A stretch of DNA of 64,000 nt from Hansfordia pulvinata (lineage: Eukaryota > Ascomycota > Sordariomycetes > Xylariales). The notes under the pieces are model-generated. The model saw only the letters and a list, made by a program, of their open reading frames with translations, was not told where the DNA came from and did not search any database. Shown here piece by piece: positions 1 through 11,028 of the stretch. Location: the NCBI GenBank assembly GCA_006538405.1, contig BJKQ01000007.1, positions 2,790,001-2,854,000 on the forward strand, in the 5' to 3' direction. The translations under genes and the position numbers were made by a program. Position 1 is the first letter of the stretch. Each line of letters begins with the position of its first letter.

Positions 1-644
1 GTGTCTCGAAACCATCCGCCGAATGATGAATCGAGAGACTGGGCGATTTTCGTGGCGCGTTCCAGGAGACATCTTGCCAGTAGGCTCAAATCCGAGACCT
101 CGGCTAATGCCCTGTATCGGTCGGTACAATCTCGGGGCAGTCCAGTCCAGGCTGATGCTGGTGTGGAAATGCCGTGTCCATATCGCCATGCTCTGAGTTG
201 ATCAGAGGGGAACGAGAAAGGCTCCCAGGTCGTCACCCCAAAACTTGAGGCTCCATGAATTGCGTGGTTTCTTTGAGCACCGGGAAAGAATGTCGAGGAG
301 TTTATTATGTTTTGTCCTCCTTTTGTTGCAATGAACACGGCACAGTTGTCGCCATTGATAGCAGTGTTGTTTTGGACATTTTCTTGGTATGTCTGCCTCG
401 GAGAGAAATCCCTGATCTTGGACCTCGCGCCCTTGGTATTGAACCTTGCTAATCGGGACAGCTTGCGAGCAGGGTAGGGTCCTCTCAAGAGCTTACGGTT
501 TGTCTCGCGTTTCGATTTAGTCGTCTCCCTTGTGATGGGATACTCCGCGATTGTTTCCGGCTGTTCAGGTTGTTCCGTCTCCGAGCGGTCTTCCGAGACG
601 ACTGTAATATCATCCTCTCCGAGTTCACGGTGTACGATGGGCAT
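1..644 (-). CDS. Unrecognised protein, 5' part only (runs off left edge)
   Basis: The minus strand is open without a stop from the ATG at 644-642 to base 1, giving at least 214 residues. The frame is in fact open back to 806, where it meets TAG at 809-807. That TAG sits in an acceptor-like GATTTAG, so an upstream exon is possible and the true start is uncertain. The first 60 or so residues are acidic and low-complexity (Glu/Gln/Pro). A basic Arg/Lys stretch follows, then a globular-looking part with GDNCAVFIATKGG, an aromatic WEPFSFP segment, and an amphipathic helical stretch at the window edge. I do not recognise the family. The long open frame and protein-like composition are the only support; the C-terminus lies outside the window. 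Confidence 0.5.
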   Translation of the reverse strand, partial: MPIVHRELGEDDITVVSEDRSETEQPEQPETIAEYPITRETTKSKRETNRKLLRGPYPARKLSRLARFNTKGARSKIRDFSPRQTYQENVQNNTAINGDNCAVFIATKGGQNIINSSTFFPGAQRNHAIHGASSFGVTTWEPFSFPSDQLRAWRYGHGISTPASAWTGLPRDCTDRYRALAEVSDLSLLARCLLERATKIAQSLDSSFGGWFRD

Positions 645-809
645 GGTGGACGGACCGTCACGGTACCGGCGAGAGGGAAGGACAGAGAAGCTGATTTGGA
701 GGATACCAGGACTGTTCGAATCTGAGGATAAATGTTCCCCCAGAATAAGGCGAGTTGATTTGGGCGGACTTGAAATGCTTTGAGGATGACTATCTCCGCT
801 GACGTCCTA

Positions 810-2231
810 AATCAGCTTATAAACACCAGGGGTCAGCGGTCAAGGAGACTTGGAACGTCGAAAGCGGCATGATCAGCCCACAGTCGACGGGAGGGCCTCT
901 TAGAAGCAGGGCGCAGCATGCGCTCGCACTGGAAGAATGCACGAGTTCGACCTTGGCACTGCGCGCATGTTCCGTATGCAGTGGCAGTCAGCACTGCCAC
1001 TGCGCGACAGACGACAGAACCCGCCGCGGCAGTCACCTCTCCGACAAGCGACGGGGGCCCTGAGACGTTCGGATAGAATGCAGAGCAGCTACGTAGAACA
1101 CAACCAGCATCCCTCATCAATCTCCTGGTCCAATTAGACTGGCGTGGCGTCCGCAGTCGGGCGCCTATCGTGATCGAGGGGCTACGTGCATGCTTGTCAC
1201 TGGGCCTACATCATGGGAGGCCGAGCCTGATTTCCAGACAGGTCAGCTTGGAACAGGGTGGGCAGTGAAAGGCACGGCTGTGCCAATTGCTCAGCTCAAT
1301 CAGCCTACGCGGAGTTCAAACCGTGGAATGGCCCTCTCCTAACCATCAATGCCACCAATTCGGTTTTGCGGGTTACTCGCGACCTGCGCGTATGCAATAA
1401 GACGCCCCAACCAATTCGCCGGCGTTACGAGTACAGCAAGCAGCGCTTTGGCCATCAATCTACCGATTTGTTGCATGGAGGCTATGACAACTGCTACTCT
1501 GCTAGCTAAAGTATCTGCCTGCCGAATCCCAAAGCTTCACAGCTCCCGTCGGGCGTGCGGTCTCGGGGACGGCCCGTGGGGGCTGTGTGTTTTGAGCCGC
1601 GCGGGGCCTGCCTGCCACTGCCACTTCGGTTATCCTTGGTGCCGATCAATGGATAGTGGAGCGCGGCTCGTTTGACAAGAGCATGGCATCATATAAGGAC
1701 AGCCTTGGGGTTTGTCTACTTCGTGATGGGTGGCGTAGTATCGTGGGGGACAAAGGTCCTCTGGCGTTTTGCCGGTTTGGGTGGTCGTGGCATAGTATCG
1801 AGAGACAATACGGTACCGGATCGTTCCGCAGCACACGGAATGCCATCACGCTCTACGGGATGAAGGTCCATGGATACGTCAGCCCTTAGCAACGACCCTG
1901 GGCTGTCTTGGATTTCAATCCATTGGAATGGCAGTCCTCTCGCATAACCCCCCGAGGTACATTGCTTTTATCGTTGGACTGACCTCCAGCGGAGCGTGAG
2001 AGACGTTCCACAGGCTGTACATTTCAACAATTGCGTAATCCATACGATTCCCCCTCGTAGCTTCCCAGAGGCTGGCCAAACGCTGTACTGGCAGGTGCAT
2101 TGGATGGATGCCCCGGATACAAGTGACCTCAGCTCTCGTCTTCTCCAGTGCTTCACCACCAACGCGTCTGGTCCCTTGACCACACCGGCCGCCAACAACC
2201 ACCCACCCCCGCTGCCGCCATCACCACCGCC
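810..2231. other. Gene-free stretch left of the promethin-like gene
   Basis: About 1.4 kb between the divergently transcribed partial gene (minus) and the promethin-like gene (plus). Only short, overlapping, unrecognisable open frames are seen on both strands. It may hold an upstream exon of the minus-strand gene and both promoters. The last 100 bases before 2232 are pyrimidine/CCA-rich, as in a fungal 5' leader. Confidence 0.4.
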
Positions 2232-2827
2232 ATGGGCGCCAAAAACACCTCCGTCCCAGGCCGCGCCAAGTCCGTCGCCGGCGCCGCCCTCGCGTTCGGC
2301 CAGCGCCAGGCCGACCGCGTCGTCGCCCCCGAGACGCGTCAGAGGTACACCGACTCGATCGGCGCTTTTGCCCGCGACAAGCCCATCCTCACCGTAAGCC
2401 ACCATCGCAGTGCCCTCTTTTCTCCGATAATTGGATAGACTCGCTTAACAATGAACAGTCCTTCATAGCCGCCCAGCTCTTCTTCTCCTTCCTGCCGCTC
2501 TTCCTCTTCGTCTCCTTCACCCTCTCCGCCGCCGCCCTCGCCACCATCTGCGCCGTCGCCTTCTCCCTCTTCTGGCTCGGCATCGCCACCCTGCTGCTCG
2601 TCCCCGCCCTCTTCCTCACCGTCACCGTCGCCCTGCTCGTCTGGGCCTGGGCCCTCGCCTCGTTCCTCGCCGCCCGCTGGCTCTACTCCCTCGCCCCCGT
2701 CCACCTGCGCGGGGACATGCAGGTCAACATGCCTGGCGGCAAGCGCGTCATCTACACAAAGCCCGAGCACCCCGACGCCACCTTTGATATGGACATCAAG
2801 GCCGAGGCCGCAGAGGTCCGGGAGTAG
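2232..2827 (+). CDS. Promethin/LDAF1-like lipid-droplet assembly protein
   Basis: Two exons, 2232-2393 and 2459-2827, with a 65-bp intron (GTAAGC...CAG), encode 176 residues. A polar N-terminus of about 55 residues is followed by a nearly continuous hydrophobic block, about residues 57-110, with two or more hairpin-like membrane segments rich in Leu, Phe and Ala. A polar tail containing NMPGGKRVIYTKPEH comes next. This layout matches the fungal promethin family; promethin/LDAF1 partners seipin at ER sites of lipid-droplet formation. The chosen ATG starts MGAKN; an in-frame ATG at 2148 is possible but lies in leader-like sequence. Oddity: the stop TAG at 2825-2827 is followed in the same frame by 35 more coding-like codons (see 2828-2935). 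The assignment rests on hydropathy and the tail motif, not on a search. Confidence 0.7.
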
Positions 2828-2935
2828 GTCACCACCGAGATTGCGTGGCTCATGATGGAGGTCTGGTGGTTCGTCCTCCGCAAGGGCGCCGTCACCGGCA
2901 TCTCCTCCCTCGTCTTTTGGGCAAAGCTCATCTAG
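2828..2935 (+). other. In-frame coding-like extension after the promethin TAG
   Basis: After TAG at 2825-2827 the same frame continues for 35 sense codons to TAG at 2933-2935. Nearly every codon ends in G or C, as in the gene body. The encoded segment is amphipathic and aromatic (includes EVWWFVLRKGAVTG and ends FWAKLI), as expected of a terminal membrane-binding helix. It could be the genuine C-terminus cut off by a nonsense change, a readthrough extension, or a consensus error. The TAG-G context is not the efficient fungal UGA-CUA readthrough context. Confidence 0.5.
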
Positions 2936-3421
2936 TAGCTCGCTGTGTGGCGTGGCGTTGAGCCGGGCCGTCCTTTCTCTCTCTCTGCTACCCATGTTAT
3001 CCTCCTGTCTCGCTGCGGTCGTCTCGGGCCAGATTTGCGGATACCCCTCGGCGGCGCGGGGTGAGGCGCGTCACAGGAAGAAAACGGCAACTATCGTGTA
3101 TCGGTGTTAACGGGCAATGACTTAACCAATACAGCTCCCGAAAATTCGCTCGCTGTGTTCCATGGTTTCATTTCGTCCTTGCGCAATCTGTTGCCCTTCG
3201 TGACCGCGTCGTCGGGAAGAATGGTCCTCGTCCGCCGTCCGACGAACCGACTTCCTCACTATTATTCCGTGGGCATCTGCCCCAGGTAGCGGCGCATTCA
3301 CTGGTGCAGGCAAGTCCATCGCAGCGCCCATATTTGCTTCGGTTGCTTTTTCAGCCCGCGGTGTGAGCCTGTCTATAATCTAGCTGGCCCAGAGGGTCTC
3401 TTTTGGCGTGTCTATCGCGCT
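2936..3421. other. Convergent 3' spacer
   Basis: About 0.5 kb between the 3' ends of the promethin-like gene (plus) and the DUF89 gene (minus). No gene is seen; it presumably holds both 3' untranslated regions. Confidence 0.5.
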
Positions 3422-5430
3422 TCACTTCTTACCGCCCGAGTATGACACGACGGCCCATTTCCCGCTCCAAGCCCATTTCCTCGCTCCGCTGTCGCCCCCG
3501 CCATTTTCCGTGGCGCGCAGCTCCTCGTCCTTGCCCGGCGGCAGCCCGACGACGACATCCGCCTTGCACGTGCGGAGCGCGAGGACGTTGACTCCCGAGT
3601 CAGGACCCAGAGTGCCAATCGCCTGGGTGAAAGGGGTAGTCGGGTCCCACTCGGCCTGGAGGAGCATTCCGGTCAGCAACACGCCCAGTAACAAATCACG
3701 AACAAGGGAGAGAGTAGCAACACACTACTGCCAGCATGAGGAGGGGGGGGGGGGGTATAAGGAGGAAAATCGGCAATGAAGAGCGCTCCGTGCCACGTAC
3801 ATCGCCCGTGAGCTTGCGGTAATTCAGGTCACCCTTGAAGATGACGAGCTCGCTGCTCTTCAAGTCCTCGTGGAGCTCCGGGTCCGAGGTCGGCAGGCGC
3901 CAGAAGCTGCCCGGGTGAGTCCAGAAGCGGTTGGGCCGCATGATGAGCTGGCCCTCGCCGTGCAGGCGGGCCCACTCCTGGAAGAGGAAGCCGAGCTCGC
4001 CGGCCTCGTCGTCGGCGAGGGGCGCGGGCGTCTTGTCCTGCAGGCGCTCGTCGGCGGACGGGGTCTCGTAGAAGGCCTTGGGGCTGGCCAGGGCGGACAG
4101 CAGGGCGGCGAAGTCGCCGGGCAGGACGTCGGACACGAACCAGGGCATCGACTTGGGGTGCAGCACGACGACGGTGGCCAGGCCCGCCGCCAGCAGGTAG
4201 CCGGCGAGGATGAGGTCGACGTACAGCTCGAAGCCGGCGTTGTCGAGCACAATGTCGACGCGGCGGGTTTCCCGGCCCGCGCGCTTGGCCGCCGTCAGCG
4301 CGTCGTACGCCTTTTGCAGGTCGTTGGCCAGGATGTTCTTCTCGGAGGCCTTGCGCGCCTCGGCGCCCTGCAGCTTCTGGATGTCCTCGTACGTCAGGCT
4401 GGTCAGCAGCGACAGGTCGGTCGCGTTGCCCCACAGGCAGATCTCGCACATCTCCATGAAGAGGAGGCGGCGGGCCTCGTCATCGTCGGCAGCGTGCTGC
4501 TGCTCGGCGGCGCCGCCCGCGGTCGTCTTGGAGGACTGGTGGCGGCGGCCCTCGGCGTCCACCTGGGCCATCAGCTCCTTGTAGCGCGCGGCCAGCTCCA
4601 GGACCGCGGGGCGCGAGGACCGGAACGTGCCGATCTTCTGCCGCGCGAACACGTCGTACGTCTTCCAGTGCGTCGAGAGGGTGAAGGATGTGTTGATGCG
4701 CCTGCGGGTGGAGAGGGGGGGTTCCGGTTCAGCGAGCGGGCGGGCGGACTGTTGGGGACGAGGGGGCCGGAAGAGGCTTATTACCTGTAGAGATAGCACT
4801 CGCAATACAGCCAGGGAACGGCGAACCAGGTCGGCTCGCCCAGCTTGGCCAGCTCATCGTTGTATACCGCCACGTCGGGGTGTCCGTCGTCTCTGATGGG
4901 TCTGTTTTTTTTTCGGGTTCTCTCCTCGTTACCAACAGAGGTTCCTCGGGTTCGAGTCTGGGAGGGGGCGGGCACCTACGTGAGCTTGCGGTCGTGCTGC
5001 AGCTCGTACTTGAGCGCGGCCAGCTCCTCGGTGATCTTCTTGCCCTCCTCGTGCTTCTCGCGGTCGTCCGTGCAGTCCGACACGGAGCGGTAGAGGTCGT
5101 CGATGGCGCCAGTCTGCATTGGCGGGGCGGGGGAGGGATTGTTTTCCCGGGTCAGCTTTCTGGAGGGGGAGGCGCGCGGCGCACGCAAGCGCGCATGCTG
5201 TGGGCGGAGGAGGCGGAAAGGGCTGGGCGGCACATACCAGGATGACGGGCCAGCGGTCCCTCGCGGAGATGTAGGCGAACGACGTCTTGTCGCTCGTCAT
5301 GTACGGCTCTATCGGGCGAGGCCGGGGGTCAGAAGGTGATCGATCGCTGGCGGGGCGGCGCTGACCTGCGCTTGTCGGGAGGTTTCGAAATCTGAGGCTG
5401 GCACTCACTGGTCTTGGTGTCGTTCTCCAT
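3422..5430 (-). CDS. DUF89 / ARMT1-like metal-dependent damage-control phosphatase
   Basis: Six exons on the minus strand (5430-5409, 5308-5238, 5113-4980, 4892-4785, 4701-3801, 3655-3422) join in phase to 489 residues starting MENDTKT. Family marks in order: [12 protein letters not shown] and [10 protein letters not shown] near the N-terminus; [10 protein letters not shown] at about residue 203; [19 protein letters not shown] at about 260-280 with the Asp-Asn pair expected to bind the metal; [33 protein letters not shown]; and a C-terminal [12 protein letters not shown] with [10 protein letters not shown]. These define the DUF89 proteins (yeast YMR027W, human ARMT1), Mn/Ni-dependent phosphatases of sugar-phosphate metabolites. 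Length is normal and there are no frame breaks. The last intron, 3656-3800, contains a run of 13 G at 3743-3755. The neighbouring promethin-like gene is convergent. Confidence 0.93.
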
Positions 5431-6540
5431 CTTGACGGCGATTGACCACGGAGGCTGGAGAGGAGGGTTGTGAGAGGGGGGGGAGGGGAGAAGGCTGGCC
5501 AGTCAGTCGCCCAGTCACTCGAGTGTGGTGGTGTTGGGTCGGCAGCGCAGCTTCATAGAGGGATATGAGGCAGAGTGAGAAACATGCGCCAGGCAGCCTG
5601 TGACGTTATTTTTTGACAGGCGATGGAGGGGCAGCGCATTGCGGAGGGCTGGATTGCCTGATCGGGTACCTCCGACGCGACGTGATGGAGGGGCAGCCGA
5701 GTACGACAGGTGGGATAACGGTTTCATATTCAAGATACGGACTGTGCGGGCAGTTACTGTTATGAAAACTGGCTCTTCGCCATATCTTACGGAGTGGCGT
5801 TGCTGGCACTTTGGTTTTCGAACCTGGAAGTCTTGGTCGCTTTTACATATTCTGTATTTGTTTTTATGTAGAGTTCCGCATAAAGCCGTGGAAATAAGAG
5901 TACCTACTCTCCGTCAATGACTCGTTGAGGGACCGGTAAAGCGCTCTTGGGTTCATCCCAGCACGTGCGGCGTGCCTTCACTTGCCAAACCATGCCCCAG
6001 GTCTTGGGCGTCGAAGCTTGGAAGCATCCATTAAATAGATACGACCGAGCTCCCCCTTCCATAGCTCGCGGAACCTATTAGGTTAAACTTACAAGAGGGT
6101 CAAAACATAAGGTACGCATGCAATGCTAGGCAGCACTTTTGCGGTGTAATGGGACAACCTACTACAAGCCATATTCGCCAAAAACTATCCATCAAGTCCA
6201 GGCACCGAAGATATGACCCTGTCTTCCTCCACTTCGAAACGGCCGAGACGTGATTCTTGCTTTCATTCGCCATATCACCAAGCATTCAAGACTCGATGGG
6301 TAAAATAGAACAAACGTTACCCATTTAGACCACATCGCCGCAGAAACTTCAAATCATCGCTCACCGTTGGGTGTGCCGTGCACCACCAGGCAGCAGATTC
6401 TCAGCGAGCCCGAGACTATTTGGAAGAGGCTTCGTCGTTGTTGTTTGGGAGGGTTGGTTCTACCATTATTCGCACATCAGAGCTGACCTAGCCGTGACCG
6501 GAAGGTCTCAAGTTCGTCACACCGTCTGCCGTCCTTCAAC
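5431..6540. other. Divergent intergenic region
   Basis: 1.1 kb between the start of the DUF89 gene (minus) and the secreted-protein gene (plus). No gene recognised. The part around 5700-6350 is visibly less GC-rich than the genes. It presumably contains both promoters. Confidence 0.5.
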
Positions 6541-7428
6541 ATGCGGGTTCTTACGACTGCCCCATCACTCCTGACATGCCTGGGTCTATCGGCGCAAGCC
6601 GTCCAGGCACTGGCCACACCCGCCTCATACCCGTGAGTCTGAACCATGGAAGGTTCTCGGGGCCCCCAACGACTGACACGCGAAGCATCGACAGCTCCCC
6701 ACCCGACCCTTCTCTGTCCCTCCGCGGCGCCGAGCCAGCATTACACGACCATCACCACGACATAGCACGGAGAAGTGGGAGCAACAAGTTCGTGGACCAG
6801 GGCGAGTGGGACTACGGCGAGGAGGACGACTATCTCACGACTCACAGTCTTGCCGACTGCATGGGCATCGGCATCGCGGGTTCATATCCAAAATTAGGAG
6901 ACAAGGAAGAGAAGTTCCTGGCTCACATCTACCGAGGTAATGGCGAGCCATGGGACAAGTTCGAGAGAGCCGGTAAGCGATCGCACATAACGGACCCATG
7001 AAGCGAGCGAGTTTTCAACCCCGCAAAGAGCCTCTTGACACCTACCCAGTTACTGAACAATCCATCTTTTGCAGTGACTACAGCAAAGGATCGAGGTTTT
7101 GTCATCGGGGAGGTGAAAGCGATCATGGGCAGCCCTAAGTCGTTCCGTGATGCCGACAGACTCCCCGACGCTTCCGACCGACGACGATCCGAGGCTGGGC
7201 AAGCCAAGTTTAACGAGATGTATTGGACCAAACTACAGGCTCTCGTCACCAGACGTCAGTGTATTCGCGGCTTTCCAACTCAACTAGACATCGATTGCTA
7301 ACGGCACGCTACACCTAGACATTCCCATCCAGGGGTTCCTGCACAATGTATACGATGCTTGGGGGATGGATATCGACTATGATAACTACATTGGCACTTT
7401 CAGAATGGCAGACGCTCCCGCGGAGTAG
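6541..7428 (+). CDS. Small secreted protein of unknown function (219 aa)
   Basis: Four exons (6541-6632, 6695-6972, 7075-7254, 7319-7428) join in phase to 219 residues. The first 25 or so residues form a classical signal peptide (basic start, hydrophobic core, LATPAS cleavage-like end), so the product is probably secreted. The mature part starts with a low-complexity His/Asp-rich linker. A compact domain follows with ADCMGIGIAGSYP (Cys at about residue 86) and KFLAHIYRGNGEPW (His at about 108), then an amphipathic helical region and a short acidic C-terminus. There is only one Cys in the mature chain, so it is not a disulfide-rich effector. I do not recognise a named family. The Cys...His spacing in two adjacent strands recalls CheD/CNF-type Cys-His deamidase folds, but that is inference only. 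Confidence 0.7.
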
Positions 7429-8334
7429 TCAAATCGGCCACCGGGAGACCGCGTGCTGTTCTCATTGACGTTGCCGTTGCTCTGCAGGTGCACATAGCAA
7501 GCGGAGGATTCTGCTATCTTTGAGGCTGATCTACTACTTCTCATCATGTTCTCGCTGTTGGGGGCGTGCAACCCGATGCTGCGGGAATCCGCTATGCTCT
7601 CACTTCATTAATGCGCATGTGTCATGCCTACTACCAGAACAGCTGTGTTGTCTTGCGGCCGTTGACGCACACCGACAACTGTGCGCTCTTGGCTGAGAAT
7701 GGGATTGTGAACAAGAGGCTCGTCTGTCTGAAAGGCGAGTGCCTGCGAATGGGCCAGAATGTGCCCCCCTGGCGCGGCCGAGCACCCGAGCACCTTCAGA
7801 CACTTGTTAAAGCCGGGTGGCAGCTGACGTCTCCAAAGGCCACCACCGCACGGAGTGGTTGACAAGGACCGCGGCGACAATCGGTCTTAACACATGCTCG
7901 GCGTTCCGGTTGACAAGTGGCAATCCGCAAACGCCTCAGTCGAGCTTCTGTGAAAGTCACGCAGCAGACTTGGCCAAAGCATGTCTCGTGCTTAAGCCGG
8001 CGCAGATGCGAGCGAGAAAACCATGACCATGACATCCATTGACGTGATAGGTATCGGACGTAAGAGAACGGTGGCGGGATATCCCAGGCAGCCTGGGCGA
8101 TCCTACCCCATGCTGAGAGCCTGACTACTCACGCTAAGGAGAAAGAGGCGGCTTGCCCCAAAAAATCTCGAGTGAGACTTTTGCAGTTCCGTCTCTCGTC
8201 AAACCGTTCTGCCCACTGCCCGACTGCCGTCGGCAACGCGTCGCGCACAAGAGAAGCTTGGGGCTCGGTTTGGTGATGTCTGCGGCAAACGCAAAAGAAC
8301 TTTCGCTTCGGAGGCTCGGCGTTCCGCCACCCTA
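7429..8334. other. Convergent spacer, nothing recognised
   Basis: About 0.9 kb between the 3' ends of the secreted-protein gene and the Zn2Cys6 regulator. A plus-strand open frame of 98 codons at 7566-7862 overlaps similarly long open frames on the minus strand. None shows a recognisable domain or splice structure, so no gene is called. Confidence 0.4.
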
Positions 8335-10296
8335 TCAGGAGTGAACAAGAACCTCGTGCGCTTCCAGCAGCTGCAAGTAAAGTCCTGCGAGGTCATCGTC
8401 AGCAACCTATATCTAGTGTCGCGATGCGCGCGCGCGGCCATTATTACCAGCAGCTCTCCACCGAACGTCCAGCTGGTTGAGCGTCTCCCTCAACGCCTTT
8501 ACGACGCCGAGGGCAGTTGGATTCTGCGTCGACGAGCGCATATGGGCGATGCACACACGATATGCAAAGAACAGTCCCCATGGAGGTATTGCGTCCGGGT
8601 TACGACCCAAGAAACATCCTCGTTCCATCAAATTCTCGCTGATTCGGTTCGTGATTTGCTCCAAGCCCAGCCATGCTGCCTTTTTTCGGCTCGTGTTTCC
8701 GGTTTCGGTCGCATTGGGCGGCAGATAGGCGGAGTAAAGAGCGAGGAGAGTACTACCCAGGAGTCATTCAGCTGTGCGACCGTGACCGCGAGTGGTGAGC
8801 TTTACCTATACACAAACGCTATTTGGTCGTCATCTGGGCATTGCGCGTCAAGCGATGCGGCTACCATGGACTGCAGCGTCCGCTCGAGTTGCATCCACGC
8901 GTCCTCGCAGACCGGTGCAGGGCTTGAGTCGAGTGCCAATACTTGGCCCAGCAGTCTTGAAGCTTGACACAGGAGAGAAAACTTGCTCATCTGAGTGTCT
9001 CGTGGCGATTCCGACGTGGAGCGTTGCTCGAGCCGGACGATCTGCTGCGGGTGTGAGCAAGAACAGGCATGAGGGATCGCATTTCTCGTTTTCTTACCCC
9101 CTCGTCCCAGTCTGCATCGTCTGCGGGCAAGATATGATGGACGCCGGGGTCGCTGGTGGCCAGTCGTCTGCCCGGACACCCAATACTCACGAACCTACAG
9201 AGGATATCAGGACTGTGCTCCGGGGCAGGGGTTCATACGGTGAACGCGGTACCGGTCCAGAATCACAATGGCCCACCAAGTTCTCCTTCTTTCCTCGAGC
9301 TCGACCAAAGTAAGCACCTTTGTTGGGCTTCGCGCAGGGTCAGTGTCAATGCCCATAGCGCTTGCAAGGCGTGCGCAAGCGCCGATGCTCAGGAAGGCTG
9401 CTGGGTAGAGGCCGTGGCCCAGCTCGTATAGGGCCAGGAGCACGCCAGCCTGAAGAAGAGGAAGAGACATGATGCCGGAGCTTTCGAAATCGAGATGGAA
9501 GTGCTTCGCGGCACGATACAAAGGGGAATGAGGGCTGCGCGCGAGGCCGTGGGGGATGGTTGTGATGAGCTTGATGACGAGGTTCAATAACACAACGTCG
9601 GGCTGCAGCTTGGAGGGCGAGCGCAGATGGAGATGCTGCAAACGCTTCTTGGAGACGAATGCCATCCACGGGTGGGTAGTCGCGAAGAAGCGGCCAGCAT
9701 TAGCCAGCATATCGTGGACATCTCCAAGAAGCTGGAGGACGTGTGGTGGCACCGCGCTGTCTGGTTGTGCTACGTTCATCTGGCCGTGTTGTAAGATGCC
9801 AGGGTCCAGGAAGCGGACAGCGGAGTAGTGGAGCAGGTGGCCAGCAGGCTGTTCGACCTCGAGGGCCGAGTCGTGCCATGCGGAGCCCAGGCTGCGGGAC
9901 GAGGGCGACGGGGACGCCCGCGATGTGGGCGACTGCGGGCTGGGGCGAGCGGCGGGCGGCGCATAACTGCACACGACGTTCTTCCTACCTCAGTTGACGT
10001 GCAACATGAAAGGTACTTGGGTCAGCATTGCTATTCAAGCCATTTCAATAGACTGCCCCTCTCTCTACGTTAGGTACATGTAAGCCAACCAACATGTACT
10101 ACGCGTAGACACACGCACGGCCTCGAATGAGGTAGAGGCAGAAGAGGCGCCGAATCGTCACTTACCGAACGCAGGAAGAGCAGCGCGGCAGGGCCTTGTC
10201 GCAGCGCCGTTTGCGCAATCTGCACACGGCGCACACGCGCACGGCGTGGGCGGCATCGTCCGCGGCGAGCGAGTCGTCGTCCTGGCCCGCCTGCAT
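8335..10296 (-). CDS. Zn2Cys6 transcription factor with fungal-specific TF domain
   Basis: Six exons (10296-10166, 9984-9253, 9194-9098, 9044-8806, 8752-8448, 8384-8335) join in phase to 517 residues. The N-terminal binuclear zinc cluster has six Cys at about residues 22, 25, 32, 39, 42 and 49 (C-X2-C-X6-C-X6-C-X2-C-X6-C, beginning CAVCRLRKRRCDKA); an intron splits it after the fifth Cys. The middle homology region follows, with ERRRTWWAIVILDRF, a RRLATSDPG turn and ILPADDADWDEG, the hallmark of Fungal_trans regulators. The protein ends in a helical tail (LYLQLLEAHEVL). Nuclear, DNA-binding; target genes unknown. In-frame ATGs lie further upstream (to 10554); the chosen start directly precedes the cluster. 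It is transcribed divergently from the dehydrogenase at 11029, which makes that gene a candidate target. Confidence 0.92.
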
Positions 10297-11028
10297 GGGT
10301 GTCCGTCGCGGCCGCCGGGTGGAAAAAAGAGAGAAGGAGGGAGCACCGGGAGACCGACACAGAGAGTGTGTGTGTGCGTGAGTGTGAGGTGGGAGTTGGT
10401 AAAGGGAGGCGGGCAGCGGATGGCGGAAGGCGGAAAGCGGAAGGCGGGGGAAATCGGCGGCCGCTCCTGCTGCCCGCCATTCCGGATGTGCGGGGTGGGG
10501 CGGCGGCCGCTGTTTTCCCGCCGTTTGTGCGTCGGCCTCGCTCCAAGACTTCACTCACTTCGTCCTGGTCTGGTCTGGTCGTCTTGTCCTCGTCCTGGCA
10601 CGGGCTTTCGTTCCACTCCACCGTACAATTCGCCCACCGTACGGCTGCTTCTTCTGCTTCTTCCGCTTCTTCCGCTTCTTCCGCTTCTTCTTCTTCTCGC
10701 GTGTCGACAGAAATGCCTATCAGCCACTCAGAATCTTCGTCTCGTTTACGGGGCGAAACGAAAAGTGGCCCGGCGAGGAGATGAATTCGTTAGCATCCGC
10801 CTTGAGCGACATACTCGGATGACCAATCACCCAAGTTGGCAACATGGCCAACGAAAGCGTGCTTGCCGACATGGCCTGTCGCGCACGATTCGCATATAAG
10901 TGCAAGGCGAGGCCCTTCGCATGACGGGTATCACACCACCCGCAACGTCCGGCCAAACGACAAGCATTCCGGCATCCATTTCTCTACGATATCATCAGCC
11001 ACCACAAACCGGGAAGCTTTTCGTCAGC
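10297..11028. promoter_or_regulatory. Shared divergent promoter region (regulator / dehydrogenase)
   Basis: 732 bp separate the starts of the Zn2Cys6 regulator (minus) and the short-chain dehydrogenase (plus). Low-complexity tracts occur: GTGTGTGTGCGTGAG at about 10366 and a CTTCTTCCG repeat at about 10648-10697. I could not single out a credible binding site for the factor by eye. Confidence 0.5.

Noticed and set aside
3870..4790. A 306-codon plus-strand open frame
   Set aside because: It is antisense to the well-supported DUF89 exon; G/C-ending codons keep the opposite strand open.
4940..4965. tRNA B-box-like GGTTCGAGTC
   Set aside because: It lies inside a DUF89 intron with no matching A box, acceptor stem or cloverleaf.
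7566..7862. A 98-codon plus-strand open frame between the secreted protein and the Zn2Cys6 factor
   Set aside because: Overlapped by comparable frames on the opposite strand and without a recognisable domain or conserved-looking composition.
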